Origin: Micromonospora rubida
Lineage (GTDB): Bacteria; Actinomycetota; Actinomycetes; Mycobacteriales; Micromonosporaceae
Length of the DNA stretch: 64,000 nucleotides
Direction of reading: 5' to 3'
Assembly (NCBI RefSeq): GCF_009908295.1
Contig: NZ_JAAALO010000010.1
Span: 1-64,000 of the forward strand
In this document: piece by piece, positions 28,050 to 36,560 of the stretch
How positions within the stretch are numbered: position 1 is the stretch's first letter
Layout: the number at the start of each line of letters is the position of its first letter
Program-made: the position numbers and the translations under genes
Notes under the pieces: model-generated
Seen by the model: the letters and a program-made list of their open reading frames with translations, nothing else
Told to the model about the DNA's origin: nothing
The model's database searches: none

Positions 28050-28646
28050 ATGGAGGAAGACACCCGCCGGGTCGGGATCATGGGCGGCACCTTCGACCCG
28101 ATCCACCACGGTCACCTGGTGGCGGCCAGCGAGGTGGCGGACCGGTTCGGGCTGGACGAGGTCGTCTTCGTGCCGACCGGGCAGCCGTGGCAGAAGGCGG
28201 ACCAGCCGGTCACCCCGGCCGAGGACCGCTACCTGATGACGGTGATCGCCACCGCCTCCAATCCCCGGTTCCAGGTCAGCCGGGTGGACATCGACCGGGG
28301 CGGGCCCACGTACACGGTCGACACGCTGCGCGACCTGCACGCCCAGTACGGCCCGACCGTGCAGCTCTACTTCATCACCGGGGCGGACGCGCTGGATCGA
28401 ATCCTGTCCTGGAAGGACCTGGACGAGATCTTCGAACTGGCCCACTTCATCGGGGTCACCCGCCCCGGGTTCGAGCTGTCCGCCAAGCACCTCCCCGCCG
28501 ACACGGTCAGTCTGGTGCAGGTGCCCGCGATGGCGATCTCGTCGACCGACTGCCGGGACCGGGTGGCCCGGGGGGAGCCGGTGTGGTATCTGGTGCCCGA
28601 CGGTGTGGTGCAGTACATCGCGAAACGACGGCTCTATCTCGGGTGA
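28050..28646 (+). CDS. nadD: Nicotinate-nucleotide adenylyltransferase
   Basis: The enzyme adenylates nicotinate mononucleotide in NAD synthesis. The 198-residue protein shows the GGTFDPIHHGHL motif (about residues 11-22) and the C-terminal ISSTDCRDRVARGEP motif (normally ISSTxIR; the Ile is Cys here). It leads the nadD-rsfS-phosphatase gene group. Confidence 0.95.
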   Translation: MEEDTRRVGIMGGTFDPIHHGHLVAASEVADRFGLDEVVFVPTGQPWQKADQPVTPAEDRYLMTVIATASNPRFQVSRVDIDRGGPTYTVDTLRDLHAQYGPTVQLYFITGADALDRILSWKDLDEIFELAHFIGVTRPGFELSAKHLPADTVSLVQVPAMAISSTDCRDRVARGEPVWYLVPDGVVQYIAKRRLYLG

Positions 28647-28756
28647 TCGCGCCGGATACATGCCCTTTCGTCCGGGAAATCGACCAGAACTGACAAGTCG
28701 TCTCGTCGCCGGGTGTGAGACGCTTGGAGCGTCGCACGGTTGATCGAAGGAGAACG

Positions 28757-29167
28757 GTGACAGTTTCCGAACGCGCTCACGAGCTGGCGATGGCCGCCGC
28801 CCAGGCCGCGGCCGACAAGAAGGCACAGGACATCGTCATCATCGACGTGGGCGAGCAGCTCGCCATCACCGACGCCTTCCTGGTCGCCTCCGCCCCCAAC
28901 GAGCGTCAGGTGCTGGCCATCGTCGACGCCATCGAGGAGCGGCTACTCGAGCTGCCGGAGAAGGCCAAGCCGCTCCGGCGCGAGGGCGAGCGGGGCGGCC
29001 GGTGGGTCCTGCTCGACTACGTCGACGTCGTGGTGCACGTCCAGCACACCGAGGAGCGCGAGTTCTACGCCCTCGACCGGCTCTGGAAGGACTGCCCGCA
29101 GATCCCGTTCGTCGACCGGGACCTGGTCGAGGCCGAGGCCTCCGCCGGGCCTGCCGTCAGCGAATGA
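28757..29167 (+). CDS. rsfS: Ribosome silencing factor RsfS
   Basis: A 136-residue ribosome-associated protein that prevents subunit joining during starvation. The central VLLDYVDVVVHVQHTEEREFYALDRLW signature is clear. The GTG start follows GAAGGAGA. The stop overlaps the next gene by ATGA. Confidence 0.95.
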   Translation: MTVSERAHELAMAAAQAAADKKAQDIVIIDVGEQLAITDAFLVASAPNERQVLAIVDAIEERLLELPEKAKPLRREGERGGRWVLLDYVDVVVHVQHTEEREFYALDRLWKDCPQIPFVDRDLVEAEASAGPAVSE

Positions 29168-29793
29168 CCCGACTGATCGTCTGGCGGCACGGCAACACCG
29201 ACTGGAACGCCACCGATCGGGTGCAGGGACAGACCGACGTACCGCTCAACGACCTCGGCCGGGAGCAGGCGGCCACCGCCGCAAAGCTGCTCGCGGCGCT
29301 GCGTCCCGACGCGATCGTGGCGAGCGACCTGAGCCGCGCCGTGGACACCGCCGCCGCCCTGGCCGCGCTCACCGGGCTGCCGGTGCGCGCCGACGCCCGG
29401 CTGCGCGAGCGGCACTTCGGCCGGTGGCAGGGGCTCGCGCGCACCGAGGCGGCCGAGCGGTACCCGGACGAGTACTCCCGTTGGCGGGCCGGCGACCCGG
29501 ATCCGGGGGCGGACATCGAGAGCCTCGACGACCTCGGCAAACGGATCGGCACCGCCCTCCAGGACGCGGCCGACGTGGCGCCCGGCGGCACGATCGTGGT
29601 CGCCACCCACGGCGGCGGTGCCCGGCAGGGCTGCGGGCACCTGCTCGGCTGGGACCACACGGTGCTGCGGGCCATCGGGCCGTTGCAGAACTGTCACTGG
29701 ACCGAGCTGCGGCACAGCGAGTCGCGGGGCTGGCAGCTGCTGGCCCACAATGTCGGCCCGATCACCCTGCCGGCTCCCGCCGAGGCGGTCTGA
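29164..29793 (+). CDS. Histidine phosphatase family protein
   Basis: A 209-residue phosphoglycerate-mutase-like phosphatase with the catalytic RHGNTDWN (His about 9), the RERHFGRWQG acid region and the THGGG block with the second His. It follows rsfS with an ATGA overlap, as in many actinobacteria. The substrate is unknown; glucosyl-3-phosphoglycerate phosphatase and small phosphatase roles are both possible for this group. Confidence 0.88.
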   Translation: MTRLIVWRHGNTDWNATDRVQGQTDVPLNDLGREQAATAAKLLAALRPDAIVASDLSRAVDTAAALAALTGLPVRADARLRERHFGRWQGLARTEAAERYPDEYSRWRAGDPDPGADIESLDDLGKRIGTALQDAADVAPGGTIVVATHGGGARQGCGHLLGWDHTVLRAIGPLQNCHWTELRHSESRGWQLLAHNVGPITLPAPAEAV

Positions 29794-29840
29794 CCACACG
29801 GTCCCGGGCGGTCGGGGCCGACATCGGCTACGGTGCCGGC

Positions 29841-30698
29841 ATGCCCGTCGCGGTCGTCACCGACTCCACCGCCTACCTTCCGCCTGAGCTGGCGCAGTCG
29901 CACCGGCTCACCGTCGTTCCGCTGACCGTGGTGCTCAACGGCGCGGAAGGGCTGGAGGGCATCGAGACCTTTCCCGAGGACGCCACTCGGGCGTTGGGCG
30001 GTCGCCGGGTCTCCGTCAGCACCTCCCGGCCGTCCCCGGAGCAGTTCGTCGGGACGTACCGGGAGCTGCTCGACGCGGGCGCGGACGCGGTGGTGTCGGT
30101 GCACCTGTCGGCCGAGCTGTCCGGGACGGTGGAGGCGGCCCGGCTGGCCGCCGCCGAGGTCGGCGACCGGGTCGCGGTCGTCGACAGCCGCTCCACCGGC
30201 ATGGGCCTCGGCTTCCCGGCGCTCGCGGCGGCCGAGGCAGCCGCCGGGGGCGCCGACCTGTCGGGGGTACGCCGGGCTGCGGTCGACGCCATCGACCGCA
30301 CCAGCATCTTCTTCTACGTCGACACGCTGGAGTTCCTGCGCCGGGGCGGCCGGATCGGCGTAGCCGAGGCGCTGTTCGGCACCGCGCTGTCGGTGAAGCC
30401 GATCATGCACATGCCGGACGGGGCGATCGTGGTCCGGGACAAGGTACGCACCGCGAGCCGGGGGGTGGCCCGCCTGGTCGACCTGGCGGTCGGGGCGGCC
30501 GGCGACGCCGACGTGGACCTCGCCGTGCACCACCTCGCCGCCCCGCAGCGCGCCGAGCAGCTCCTCGCCGCGCTCACGGAGCGGCTCGGCGACCGGCTGC
30601 GCTCGTCGTACGTGACGGAGGCGGGCGCGGTGGTGGCCGCGCACGCGGGCCCTGGGCTGGCCTGCGTGGTCGTGCACCGGCACCCCGACGCGGCCTGA
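29841..30698 (+). CDS. DegV family fatty-acid binding protein
   Basis: A 285-residue DegV protein, the fatty-acid-binding partner of FakA-type kinases. It starts with VAVVTDSTAYLP and has VSTSRPSPEQF and the HLSAELSGTVEAA loop. The last segment (AHAGPGLACVVV) is typical. No fakA gene is visible nearby. Confidence 0.9.
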   Translation: MPVAVVTDSTAYLPPELAQSHRLTVVPLTVVLNGAEGLEGIETFPEDATRALGGRRVSVSTSRPSPEQFVGTYRELLDAGADAVVSVHLSAELSGTVEAARLAAAEVGDRVAVVDSRSTGMGLGFPALAAAEAAAGGADLSGVRRAAVDAIDRTSIFFYVDTLEFLRRGGRIGVAEALFGTALSVKPIMHMPDGAIVVRDKVRTASRGVARLVDLAVGAAGDADVDLAVHHLAAPQRAEQLLAALTERLGDRLRSSYVTEAGAVVAAHAGPGLACVVVHRHPDAA

Positions 30699-30876
30699 TC
30701 CTCGCCGGTCGGTCAAGCCAGCCGGGCGTCGCCGAGACGAGACGGCGCAGGATCAGCAGCCGTGCATTGGCCCGCCTGACGGGCGTGACTCGCCCTACCG
30801 TCGAGGCGATCCGCGACGGTAGGTGGGGTCGGTGCTGCGCCGCCACGCGCCAAGCGAGAGATCGCAATCCGATGGA

Positions 30877-31899
30877 ATGATGGGCGCGATGCTCACCGCC
30901 CGACGTCTCCGCCACGACCACATCTCGGCCTCGCTCGCCGCCCGCAACGACGACGAGTTGGCGGCCTTCCTCCATGCCGCGCCCACCGGCGCTGTGGGCG
31001 TGGGCGGCGATTTCTCGGTGCTCGACGTTGACGGCGTTCCGGTGTTCGCCAAGCGGATCGCGATCACCGACCGGGAGCTGGCCCATCCGCACAGCACGGC
31101 GAACCTGTTCGACCTGCCGACCTACTGCCAGTACGGCATGTACCGCCTCGCCGGCCCGGGCTTCGGCGCTTGGCGCGAGCTGGCCGCGAACGAGATCGTC
31201 ACCGAGGGGGTCCTGGCCGGCGAGGCGGAGTCTTTCCCGTTGCTGTACCACTGGCGGGTGCTACCCGGCCGTCCACCTATCGCGTCCGAGCACCTTGACA
31301 TCGACGCCGTCGTCGCCCAGTTCGACGGTTCCCCGGCCGTGCGCATCCGCTTCGAGGAACTGGCCGGCGCGGCCTCCAGCCTCGTGTTGTTTCTCGAATA
31401 CCTCCCCGATCCGCTGCTCGACTGGCTGAACGACCCGGTCGGCAAGGCTGAGACGTTCGAGCGGCAGTTGTTTGAGGTCGCGGCGTTCCTGCGCAGCCGC
31501 GAGCTGCTCCATATGGACGGCCACTTCCGCAACATCCGGGCAGAAGGTGATCGGATCTACCTCGTCGATTTCGGGCTGGCCACATCGCCTCGGTTCGAGC
31601 TGTCGAACGCCGAGCGTGACTTTGTCGCGCACCACGTCGGCCACGACGCCGACTACGCGGCGATGCGGCTGGTGAACTGGCTGGTCACCACGGTGTGCGG
31701 GGTGCCGGTGCCGGTCAGCGGTGGATTTGTTGCCCGCGACAGGTACGTGCGCCGGTGCGCGAACGGCGACATTCCGCAGGGCGTGCCGGCGGCCGTGGCG
31801 GGGATCCTTGCCCGGCACGCCCCCGCTGCGGCGCGGATGACCGACTTCTGCTTACGGCTGTTCGACGGCGACATCCACGCGGTGTATCCCGGCCCATAG
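30877..31899 (+). CDS. Protein-kinase-fold protein
   Basis: A 340-residue protein with protein-kinase-like motifs: a Lys in VFAKRIAITDRE (about 51), a hinge-like LVLFLEYLPDPLL (about 168-180), a catalytic-loop-like HMDGHFRNI (about 213-221) and DFGLATS (about 231-237). The standard HRDLKxxN is altered, the Asp being followed by G rather than the usual L, so activity is not assured. No transmembrane or PASTA part is present. The start is uncertain among three close ATGs. It is followed by a 327-bp gap, so its transcript does not obviously continue into comEA. Confidence 0.7.
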   Translation: MMGAMLTARRLRHDHISASLAARNDDELAAFLHAAPTGAVGVGGDFSVLDVDGVPVFAKRIAITDRELAHPHSTANLFDLPTYCQYGMYRLAGPGFGAWRELAANEIVTEGVLAGEAESFPLLYHWRVLPGRPPIASEHLDIDAVVAQFDGSPAVRIRFEELAGAASSLVLFLEYLPDPLLDWLNDPVGKAETFERQLFEVAAFLRSRELLHMDGHFRNIRAEGDRIYLVDFGLATSPRFELSNAERDFVAHHVGHDADYAAMRLVNWLVTTVCGVPVPVSGGFVARDRYVRRCANGDIPQGVPAAVAGILARHAPAAARMTDFCLRLFDGDIHAVYPGP

Positions 31900-32226
31900 T
31901 TCGGTCCCGCGATCCTGCGGGCGGCGGTTCCCGTGCGAAATCGCGCCGGGTGGCGTGCGGGCTGTAGATCGCGAGTGCTCGGCTGGGGGCTGTTTCCCGA
32001 GCGACCCGACCACAACCTCGAAGATCGTGGCTGCAGGCCAGCATCTATGCCACCGATCCGCCGCCCTGCTCCGGTCTGCTCGCGGCCGACGGGCCGGAGG
32101 CCGGCTGACCTGCCGTCCTTAGCACACGACGGGCAAGATCAGGCAGTTGTCCACAAGGGGTCTTGTTGTCCACAGGCGAGGGCAGCGGGACCGCATGACG
32201 CCCGCCCGCCGGCCTAGCCTCGCGCC
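31900..32226. other. Non-coding gap upstream of comEA
   Basis: No convincing gene is seen. Short frames here (up to about 120 codons) have no ribosome site and no family resemblance. Its last 80 bases hold two DnaA boxes, listed separately. Confidence 0.6.
32147..32174 (+). promoter_or_regulatory. Two DnaA boxes upstream of comEA
   Basis: TTGTCCACA occurs perfectly at 32147-32155 and 32166-32174, 19 bases apart and in the same orientation, the second 53 bases before the comEA start. This is the Streptomyces/actinobacterial DnaA-box consensus. A pair of boxes upstream of a gene is a common arrangement for DnaA acting as a transcription factor. Confidence 0.75.
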
Positions 32227-33378
32227 GTGTCAGACGACGAGGAGACGGTCGTACGGCGGAGGCTGCGGTGGCTGGCGGCCGGGCCGGCGCCCACCGACGA
32301 CCTGCCGTCGGTCGGGGCCGGTTCCCCGGCGGGGCCGGCCGGGAACGGGGCTGCCCCGGCGGCGCGGCCCGAGGGCTGGCGGGCTCCGGCGGGTGACCGG
32401 TCGGCCGAGTGGCCGACGGTGCTGCCACCGGAGGACCGGTGGGCCCCGGCCGGCGGTCCGGCGGCCGAGCGGCCGGTGCCATGGCCGGGCCGGGCGGGCC
32501 CCGGGCCGCGCCGTCGCCGTGACCCCGGGCCCGCGCGTTCACCCGCGCCCCCGCCGGCCGCCGACGGTCCGGGGCCCGAAGCGTCGCCGCCCGTCGGCCC
32601 GTTCGATGTAGCTGGTCCGGATCCCGCGTCGTCGGTCGCCGGTGGCCCGGGTTCTTCCGGCGAATCGCCGCCTGGCGACGGTTCCGAGCCCGGCGACGAG
32701 CCGACGTCCGGGCTGCGGCTGTCCCGGCTGCCGGGCCCCGGGGCGTTCGACCCCGGGCGGCGGGGGGTACGGGCGCTGGCGGTGGTCGCCGTGCTGGTGG
32801 TGCTCGGCGCGGGCTTCTGGGCGTGGCAGTCCCGGCCGCAGGCCGAACCGGTCGGGGCAGCCCCGTCCGTCGCCCCGGGCTCCGGAGGGCCGGAGGAGAT
32901 CCAGCCGGTGGCCGGCGGGCCGACGCCGGGCGGCGAGCTGGTGGTGGCGGTCGCCGGCAAGGTGCGTCGGCCGGGGCTCGTCCGGCTGCCGGCGGGCTCC
33001 CGGGTAGCCGACGCGGTGCAGGCGGCCGGCGGTGCGCTGCCCGGCGTGGACGTGGCGCTGCTGAACCCGGCCCGCAAGGTGACCGACGGGGAGCTGATCC
33101 TGGTCGGCGTGGCTGCCCCGGCGGGCCAGCCCGGCGTCGCCCCGGCCGTCCCCGGGCAGCCGGCCGGCGCGGACCCGGGTGCCGGGGGCCTGGTCAACCT
33201 GAACACGGCCACTCTGGCGCAGCTCGACGCGCTGCCCGGGGTGGGCCCGGTGCTCGCCCAGCGCATCCTGACCCACCGCGACCAGCACGGTGGATTCCGC
33301 TCCGTGGGCGACCTGCGCCAGGTGGATGGCATCGGCGACGCCCGGTACGAGCAGCTCAAGGAACTGGTGACGGTGTGA
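32227..33378 (+). CDS. comEA: ComEA family DNA-binding protein
   Basis: A membrane-anchored DNA receptor of the natural transformation pathway, 383 residues. The first roughly 175 residues are a disordered Pro/Gly/Ala-rich cytosolic tail, then comes one membrane segment (about 182-200). A SLBB-type domain (GELVVAVAGKVRRPGLVRLP, about 237-256) follows, and the C-terminal double helix-hairpin-helix (VNLNTATLAQLDALPGVG, FRSVGDLRQVDGIGDARYEQLK, about 322-378) binds DNA. GTG start. Its stop overlaps comEC by GTGA, so the two are coupled. Confidence 0.93.
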   Translation: MSDDEETVVRRRLRWLAAGPAPTDDLPSVGAGSPAGPAGNGAAPAARPEGWRAPAGDRSAEWPTVLPPEDRWAPAGGPAAERPVPWPGRAGPGPRRRRDPGPARSPAPPPAADGPGPEASPPVGPFDVAGPDPASSVAGGPGSSGESPPGDGSEPGDEPTSGLRLSRLPGPGAFDPGRRGVRALAVVAVLVVLGAGFWAWQSRPQAEPVGAAPSVAPGSGGPEEIQPVAGGPTPGGELVVAVAGKVRRPGLVRLPAGSRVADAVQAAGGALPGVDVALLNPARKVTDGELILVGVAAPAGQPGVAPAVPGQPAGADPGAGGLVNLNTATLAQLDALPGVGPVLAQRILTHRDQHGGFRSVGDLRQVDGIGDARYEQLKELVTV

Positions 33379-34202
33379 GCGGCTCGCCGGGGCCGGACGC
33401 CGGTCCTGCGGCCGACGGGGGGAGCAACCCCGACCTGCGGCTGGCCGGGCTGGCGGTGGCCGCCTGGCTGGCCGCGCTGGCCGGTCTGCACCTCGGCCCC
33501 CGCGCGACGGTGCTGCTCGCGGCCGGTGCCGCCGGGCTGGCGGCGCTCAGCACGGCCCACCTGCTCGGAGCGCTGGGCCGCCCGGTGGCTCCCGTACGCC
33601 GGTACGGGTGGATCGCGGTGGCCGTGCTGCTCGGTGTGGTCTGTGGCGCGGCGGCGACCGCCGCCCGGCTCGTCGTCCGGGACGCACCCGCCGTCCGGTC
33701 CCTCGTCGACGACCGGGCCACGGTCGACGCCGAGCTGGTCGTCCGGGACGATCCGCGCCCGGTCCGGGGCGTCCCCGGGCGGCCCGCCACCCTGCTGGTC
33801 CGGGCCGACCTGGTGGCCCTGACCGGCCCCGACGGGGCGCGGGTCGCCGCCCCGGTGCGGGTGCTGGTGCTCGCCGCCGACCAGGCCTGGCGGGGCCTGC
33901 TGCCCGGGCAGCGGCTCACGGCCGAGGGGCGGTTGGGCGCGCCGCGCGGCGGTGACCTGACCGCCGCCGTGCTCACCGTGCCCGGTCCGCCGGTGCCGCG
34001 CGGTCCGCCGCCGTGGGCGCAGCGGGCGGCCGGCGTGCTGCGCGCCGGCCTGCAACGGGCCTGCGCGCCGCTGCCCGACGAGCAGGGCGGGCTGCTGCCC
34101 GGCCTGGTGGTCGGCGACACGAGCCGGCTGCCGTCCGCAGTCGAGGAGGACTTCCGGGACACCGGCATGACGCATGTCATGCCACGATCAAGGCGTGATT
34201 AG
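33375..34202 (+). pseudogene. comEC: ComEC, N-terminal fragment (interrupted by the element)
   Basis: The first 266 codons of the ComEC channel: a short N-terminus, membrane segments (about 20-60 and 75-95) and a soluble DUF4131/OB-fold-like domain. The frame crosses the attachment core at 34173-34174 and ends 9 codons later in element DNA. The break falls in the conserved DTG-x-TH-x-x-AVSG motif, of which only DTGMTH remains here. The remainder of the gene resumes at 44258 and the frames match exactly, so precise excision would rebuild the 801-codon gene. In the integrated state this fragment lacks most channel helices and the beta-lactamase-like domain, so it should not work. Confidence 0.9.
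34157..34190. other. attL of the integrative element
   Basis: The left junction: a host half-site (GGACACCGGCATGACG, 34157-34172), the crossover dinucleotide CA (34173-34174) and the element half-site beginning TGTCA. Reconstructed attB has 8-bp dyad arms (GGACACCG and CGGTGTCC) centred on this CA, and reconstructed attP has 5-bp arms (TGACA and TGTCA) centred on the same CA. Confidence 0.8.
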
Positions 34203-35559
34203 CGCAGCGATCTACGTACGGATCTCCTCCGACTCCACCGGGGAGGGCCTGGGCGTCGCCCGCCAGGAAGCGGACTGCCGCGCGCTGGCGGAGCGCCTGG
34301 GCTGGACCGTCGCCGAGGTCTACCGGGACAACGACATCAGCGCCTACTCCGGCCGGACCCGGCCCGACTACGAACGTCTCCTGGCCGCCGTGGACGCGGG
34401 CACCGTGCGGGGCCTCATCGCCTGGCACCCGGACCGTCTCCACCGCTCCCCGAAGGAACTGGAGCGCTTCATCGACCTGGCGGAGCGCACCGGCCTCCAG
34501 ATCCAGACCTGCCAGTCCGGGGCCGTAGACCTCAGCTCCCCGTCCGGCCGGATGGTGGCCCGGATGCTGGGTGCCACCGCCCGCTACGAATCGGAGCACA
34601 AGGCCGCGCGCATCCGGCGCAAGCTGGCGGAGAACGCCGCCGCTGGCAAGCCGCACGGCGGGCACCGGCCGTACGGCTGGGAGGTGGACCGGCTCACCAT
34701 CCGGGAGTCGGAGGCCGCCGTCCTCCGGGACGCCGCCCGCCGTGTCCTGGCCGGGGAGCCGTTGCGCTCCATCCTCCGGGACCTGAACGCCCGGGGCCTG
34801 CACAACGCCAGCGGGAAGCCCTGGACGCACCCGACGTTCCGCAACGTCCTTCTCCACGCGCGCCACGCCGGACTCCGGGAGTACAACGGCCAGGAGATGG
34901 GGCAGGCCGCCTGGCCCGCCATCATCCCGCCGGAGACCTGGCGCGCGGTCCGGCGCATCCTCACCAACCCGGAGCGGGTCACCACCCCTGGCCGCGCGGG
35001 ACGCCTCCACCTCCTGTCCGGCATCGCCCGGTGCGGCGTGTGCGGGTCCCCGCTCCGGGTCGGGCACAGCAGGGCCACGGAGGCGTACCGGTGCACGGCG
35101 TCCGCGTGCGTCAGTCGGCGGCGGGACCGCCTGGAGGAGTACGTGGAGGCCGTGGTCATCGCTCGCCTGAGCCGTCCGGACGCCGCCGCCCTGCTCACCC
35201 CGGAGGACGACGGGGGAGAGCGTGAGCGGGCCGTCCAGGCGGCGGAGCTGGTCCGCCAGCGCCTGGACGACGCCGCCGCCAGCTTCGCGTCCGGCATCAT
35301 CACGGCCCGGCAACTGGCCACCATCACGGGTCAGCTCCGGCCAGAGCTGGCCACCCTGGAGGCCGCCGCCGCTCCGCCCCCGGACCGGGCCGGCGTCCTG
35401 GGGGAGCTGGTGAGCGCGGGGGACGTGGCGGCGGCCTGGGAGGCCCTGAGCCCGGACGCGCGCCGCACCGTGGTCCGGCTCCTCCTGGAGATCACCGTGG
35501 CCCGGGGCCGGCGCGGCCCCGGGTTCTCCACGGAGGGGATCACGCTCACCTGGCGGTGA
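34195..35559 (+). CDS. Large serine integrase
   Basis: A 454-residue serine recombinase that inserts and excises the element. The resolvase domain (about 1-150) has the catalytic Ser in IYVRIS (Ser 11) and the SSPSGRMVARMLGATARYESE helix. A recombinase domain (about 165-270) follows, then a zinc ribbon (CGVCGSPLRVG, with later Cys pair about 302-307; first Cys about 280), a coiled coil (about 345-390) and a C-terminal tail. The size is at the short end for this class. Its GTG lies only 21 bases inside the left junction, in the same direction as comEA-comEC, so no promoter of its own fits between in the integrated state. Confidence 0.95.
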   Translation: MISAAIYVRISSDSTGEGLGVARQEADCRALAERLGWTVAEVYRDNDISAYSGRTRPDYERLLAAVDAGTVRGLIAWHPDRLHRSPKELERFIDLAERTGLQIQTCQSGAVDLSSPSGRMVARMLGATARYESEHKAARIRRKLAENAAAGKPHGGHRPYGWEVDRLTIRESEAAVLRDAARRVLAGEPLRSILRDLNARGLHNASGKPWTHPTFRNVLLHARHAGLREYNGQEMGQAAWPAIIPPETWRAVRRILTNPERVTTPGRAGRLHLLSGIARCGVCGSPLRVGHSRATEAYRCTASACVSRRRDRLEEYVEAVVIARLSRPDAAALLTPEDDGGERERAVQAAELVRQRLDDAAASFASGIITARQLATITGQLRPELATLEAAAAPPPDRAGVLGELVSAGDVAAAWEALSPDARRTVVRLLLEITVARGRRGPGFSTEGITLTWR

Positions 35560-35634
35560 CTGTCGTACCTGGACGGTACTGTCACGCGGTCCAAGATCCC
35601 TGTCAAGCGGGCAGGCCAAGCGAAGGAGACGTGC

Positions 35635-35829
35635 ATGGCGATGACCGAGGAAGAGGAGAACGAGCTGTACAGCGAGGCTAAGAAGGTGATCTTGCAGCGG
35701 CTGGCGACCACGGACAGCATGACCGGGGCAGCGATCGTTACCCCCAGGGAGACCCTGGAGTTGGCAGAGGCTTACGTGGTGCTGGACCAGATGGCCCTTT
35801 CGGGGCGCATCAACGTTTGCCGGAGCTGA
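35635..35829 (+). CDS. Small element protein, unknown
   Basis: A 64-residue protein, acidic at the N-terminus (MAMTEEEENELYSEAKK) and predicted helical. It has a good ribosome site (GAAGGAG) 9 bases before the ATG and ordinary codon use. It follows the integrase by 75 bases and could be cotranscribed with it. No family recognised; a recombination directionality factor is conceivable only because of its position. Confidence 0.6.
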   Translation: MAMTEEEENELYSEAKKVILQRLATTDSMTGAAIVTPRETLELAEAYVVLDQMALSGRINVCRS

Positions 35830-35866
35830 CGGGCCCTGAGGTTTCCCAGCGGCGTAGTGGCAGGTG

Positions 35867-36064
35867 TCAACGCGCCACGAAACAACCAGGGCGTACCGGG
35901 AGGGTCCCCCGGTACGCCCTGAGTCGTTCCCGCGCCCAGGTCAGCGACGGGCACCCGTCGTGCCCGCAGCGCTGGCACCCGCCTTCGGCCCAGTGCTGCC
36001 GGATGATCCGCTTCGCCAGCCAGGGGACCCAGACCTCCCGGGGGACCTCCTGGGGCAGGCTCAC
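35867..36064 (-). CDS. Small zinc-finger-like element protein (downstream partner)
   Basis: A 65-residue protein starting at a GTG that overlaps the stop of the gene before it (GTGA). It contains a CQRCGHDGC cluster, with basic and aromatic residues around it (EVWVPWLAKRIIRQHW, RERLRAY). The terminator dyad lies inside its last codons, so the very C-terminus may be flexible in evolution. Unknown function. Confidence 0.6.
   Translation of the reverse strand: MSLPQEVPREVWVPWLAKRIIRQHWAEGGCQRCGHDGCPSLTWARERLRAYRGTLPVRPGCFVAR
35888..35920. terminator. Bidirectional terminator between convergent element genes
   Basis: A perfect 13-bp inverted repeat (35888-35900 and 35908-35920) with a 7-base loop lies between the plus-strand gene ending at 35829 and the minus-strand genes. 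It overlaps the end of the minus-strand 65-residue gene. Confidence 0.75.
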
Positions 36065-36402
36065 GGGTGCCGTCCGCCGTCCGCCGCGCGCTCGAAAGCG
36101 GCCAGTTGGTCCCGGGCGTAGTCGTTCAGCCAGCACCCGTTCCCCCGGCAGAACGGACACGGCCTGCCGTGGCCGTGCCAGTACCCGTGCCGGTGGCGCA
36201 CCTCCCGCCACCGGGCCAGCACGTCCGTCCCGTGCTCCTCTGCGACCAGGGCGGCCAGGTGCGCTTCCGCCCAGCGCCACTGGCGGCACCCGCCGTGCCC
36301 GGTGCACTCCGAACACCGCTTGCCGTCCCGGTGTACTTCCGCGCTCCTCCTGGCCGCCAGGAATAGGTCCGTGCGGCTGGGCGGTCCGTAGTCGATCGCC
36401 AT
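36061..36402 (-). CDS. Cys/His-rich element protein
   Basis: A 113-residue protein with two likely zinc-binding clusters: CSECTGHGGC (about 30-39) and CPFCRGNGC (about 80-88), with a His-rich stretch (HRHGYWHGHGR) before the second. The pattern is close to WhiB-like or zinc-finger proteins of actinophage in general look, but is not one I can name. The ATG at 36402 has GGAGG 5 bases upstream. It is coupled by GTGA to the 65-residue Cys-containing protein. Confidence 0.65.
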   Translation of the reverse strand: MAIDYGPPSRTDLFLAARRSAEVHRDGKRCSECTGHGGCRQWRWAEAHLAALVAEEHGTDVLARWREVRHRHGYWHGHGRPCPFCRGNGCWLNDYARDQLAAFERAADGGRHP

Positions 36403-36492
36403 CCCCACCTCCAGAGACAGGCAGGTCCGACCACCGATCCCCGATCAGGTGGCCGGACCGCTACCAGTTGCGATTGCCACTACAGCCTCCCC

Positions 36493-36547
36493 TGCAACGT
36501 GGGCACCGTCAAGGTTGCAAGTGGCAACGTGTGCGGGTTGCACGTGC
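36493..36547. promoter_or_regulatory. Operator-like repeats before the AlpA-like gene
   Basis: Within 55 bases there are TGCAACG (36493), GTTGCAAGTGGCAAC (36514-36528, an imperfect dyad) and GTTGCACGTGC (36537-36547). The cluster sits directly upstream of the AlpA-like start and divergent from the 36402 gene. Related GTGCAAGTTGCAC occurs at 39031-39043. This suggests a repressor or AlpA autoregulation site. Confidence 0.5.
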
Positions 36548-36560
36548 ATACGGTCAGCGC

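Noticed and set aside
25013..28090. A 1025-codon minus-strand frame opposite pepN
   Set aside because: Shadow of aminopeptidase N; Gln/Gly/His-rich with no plausible start.
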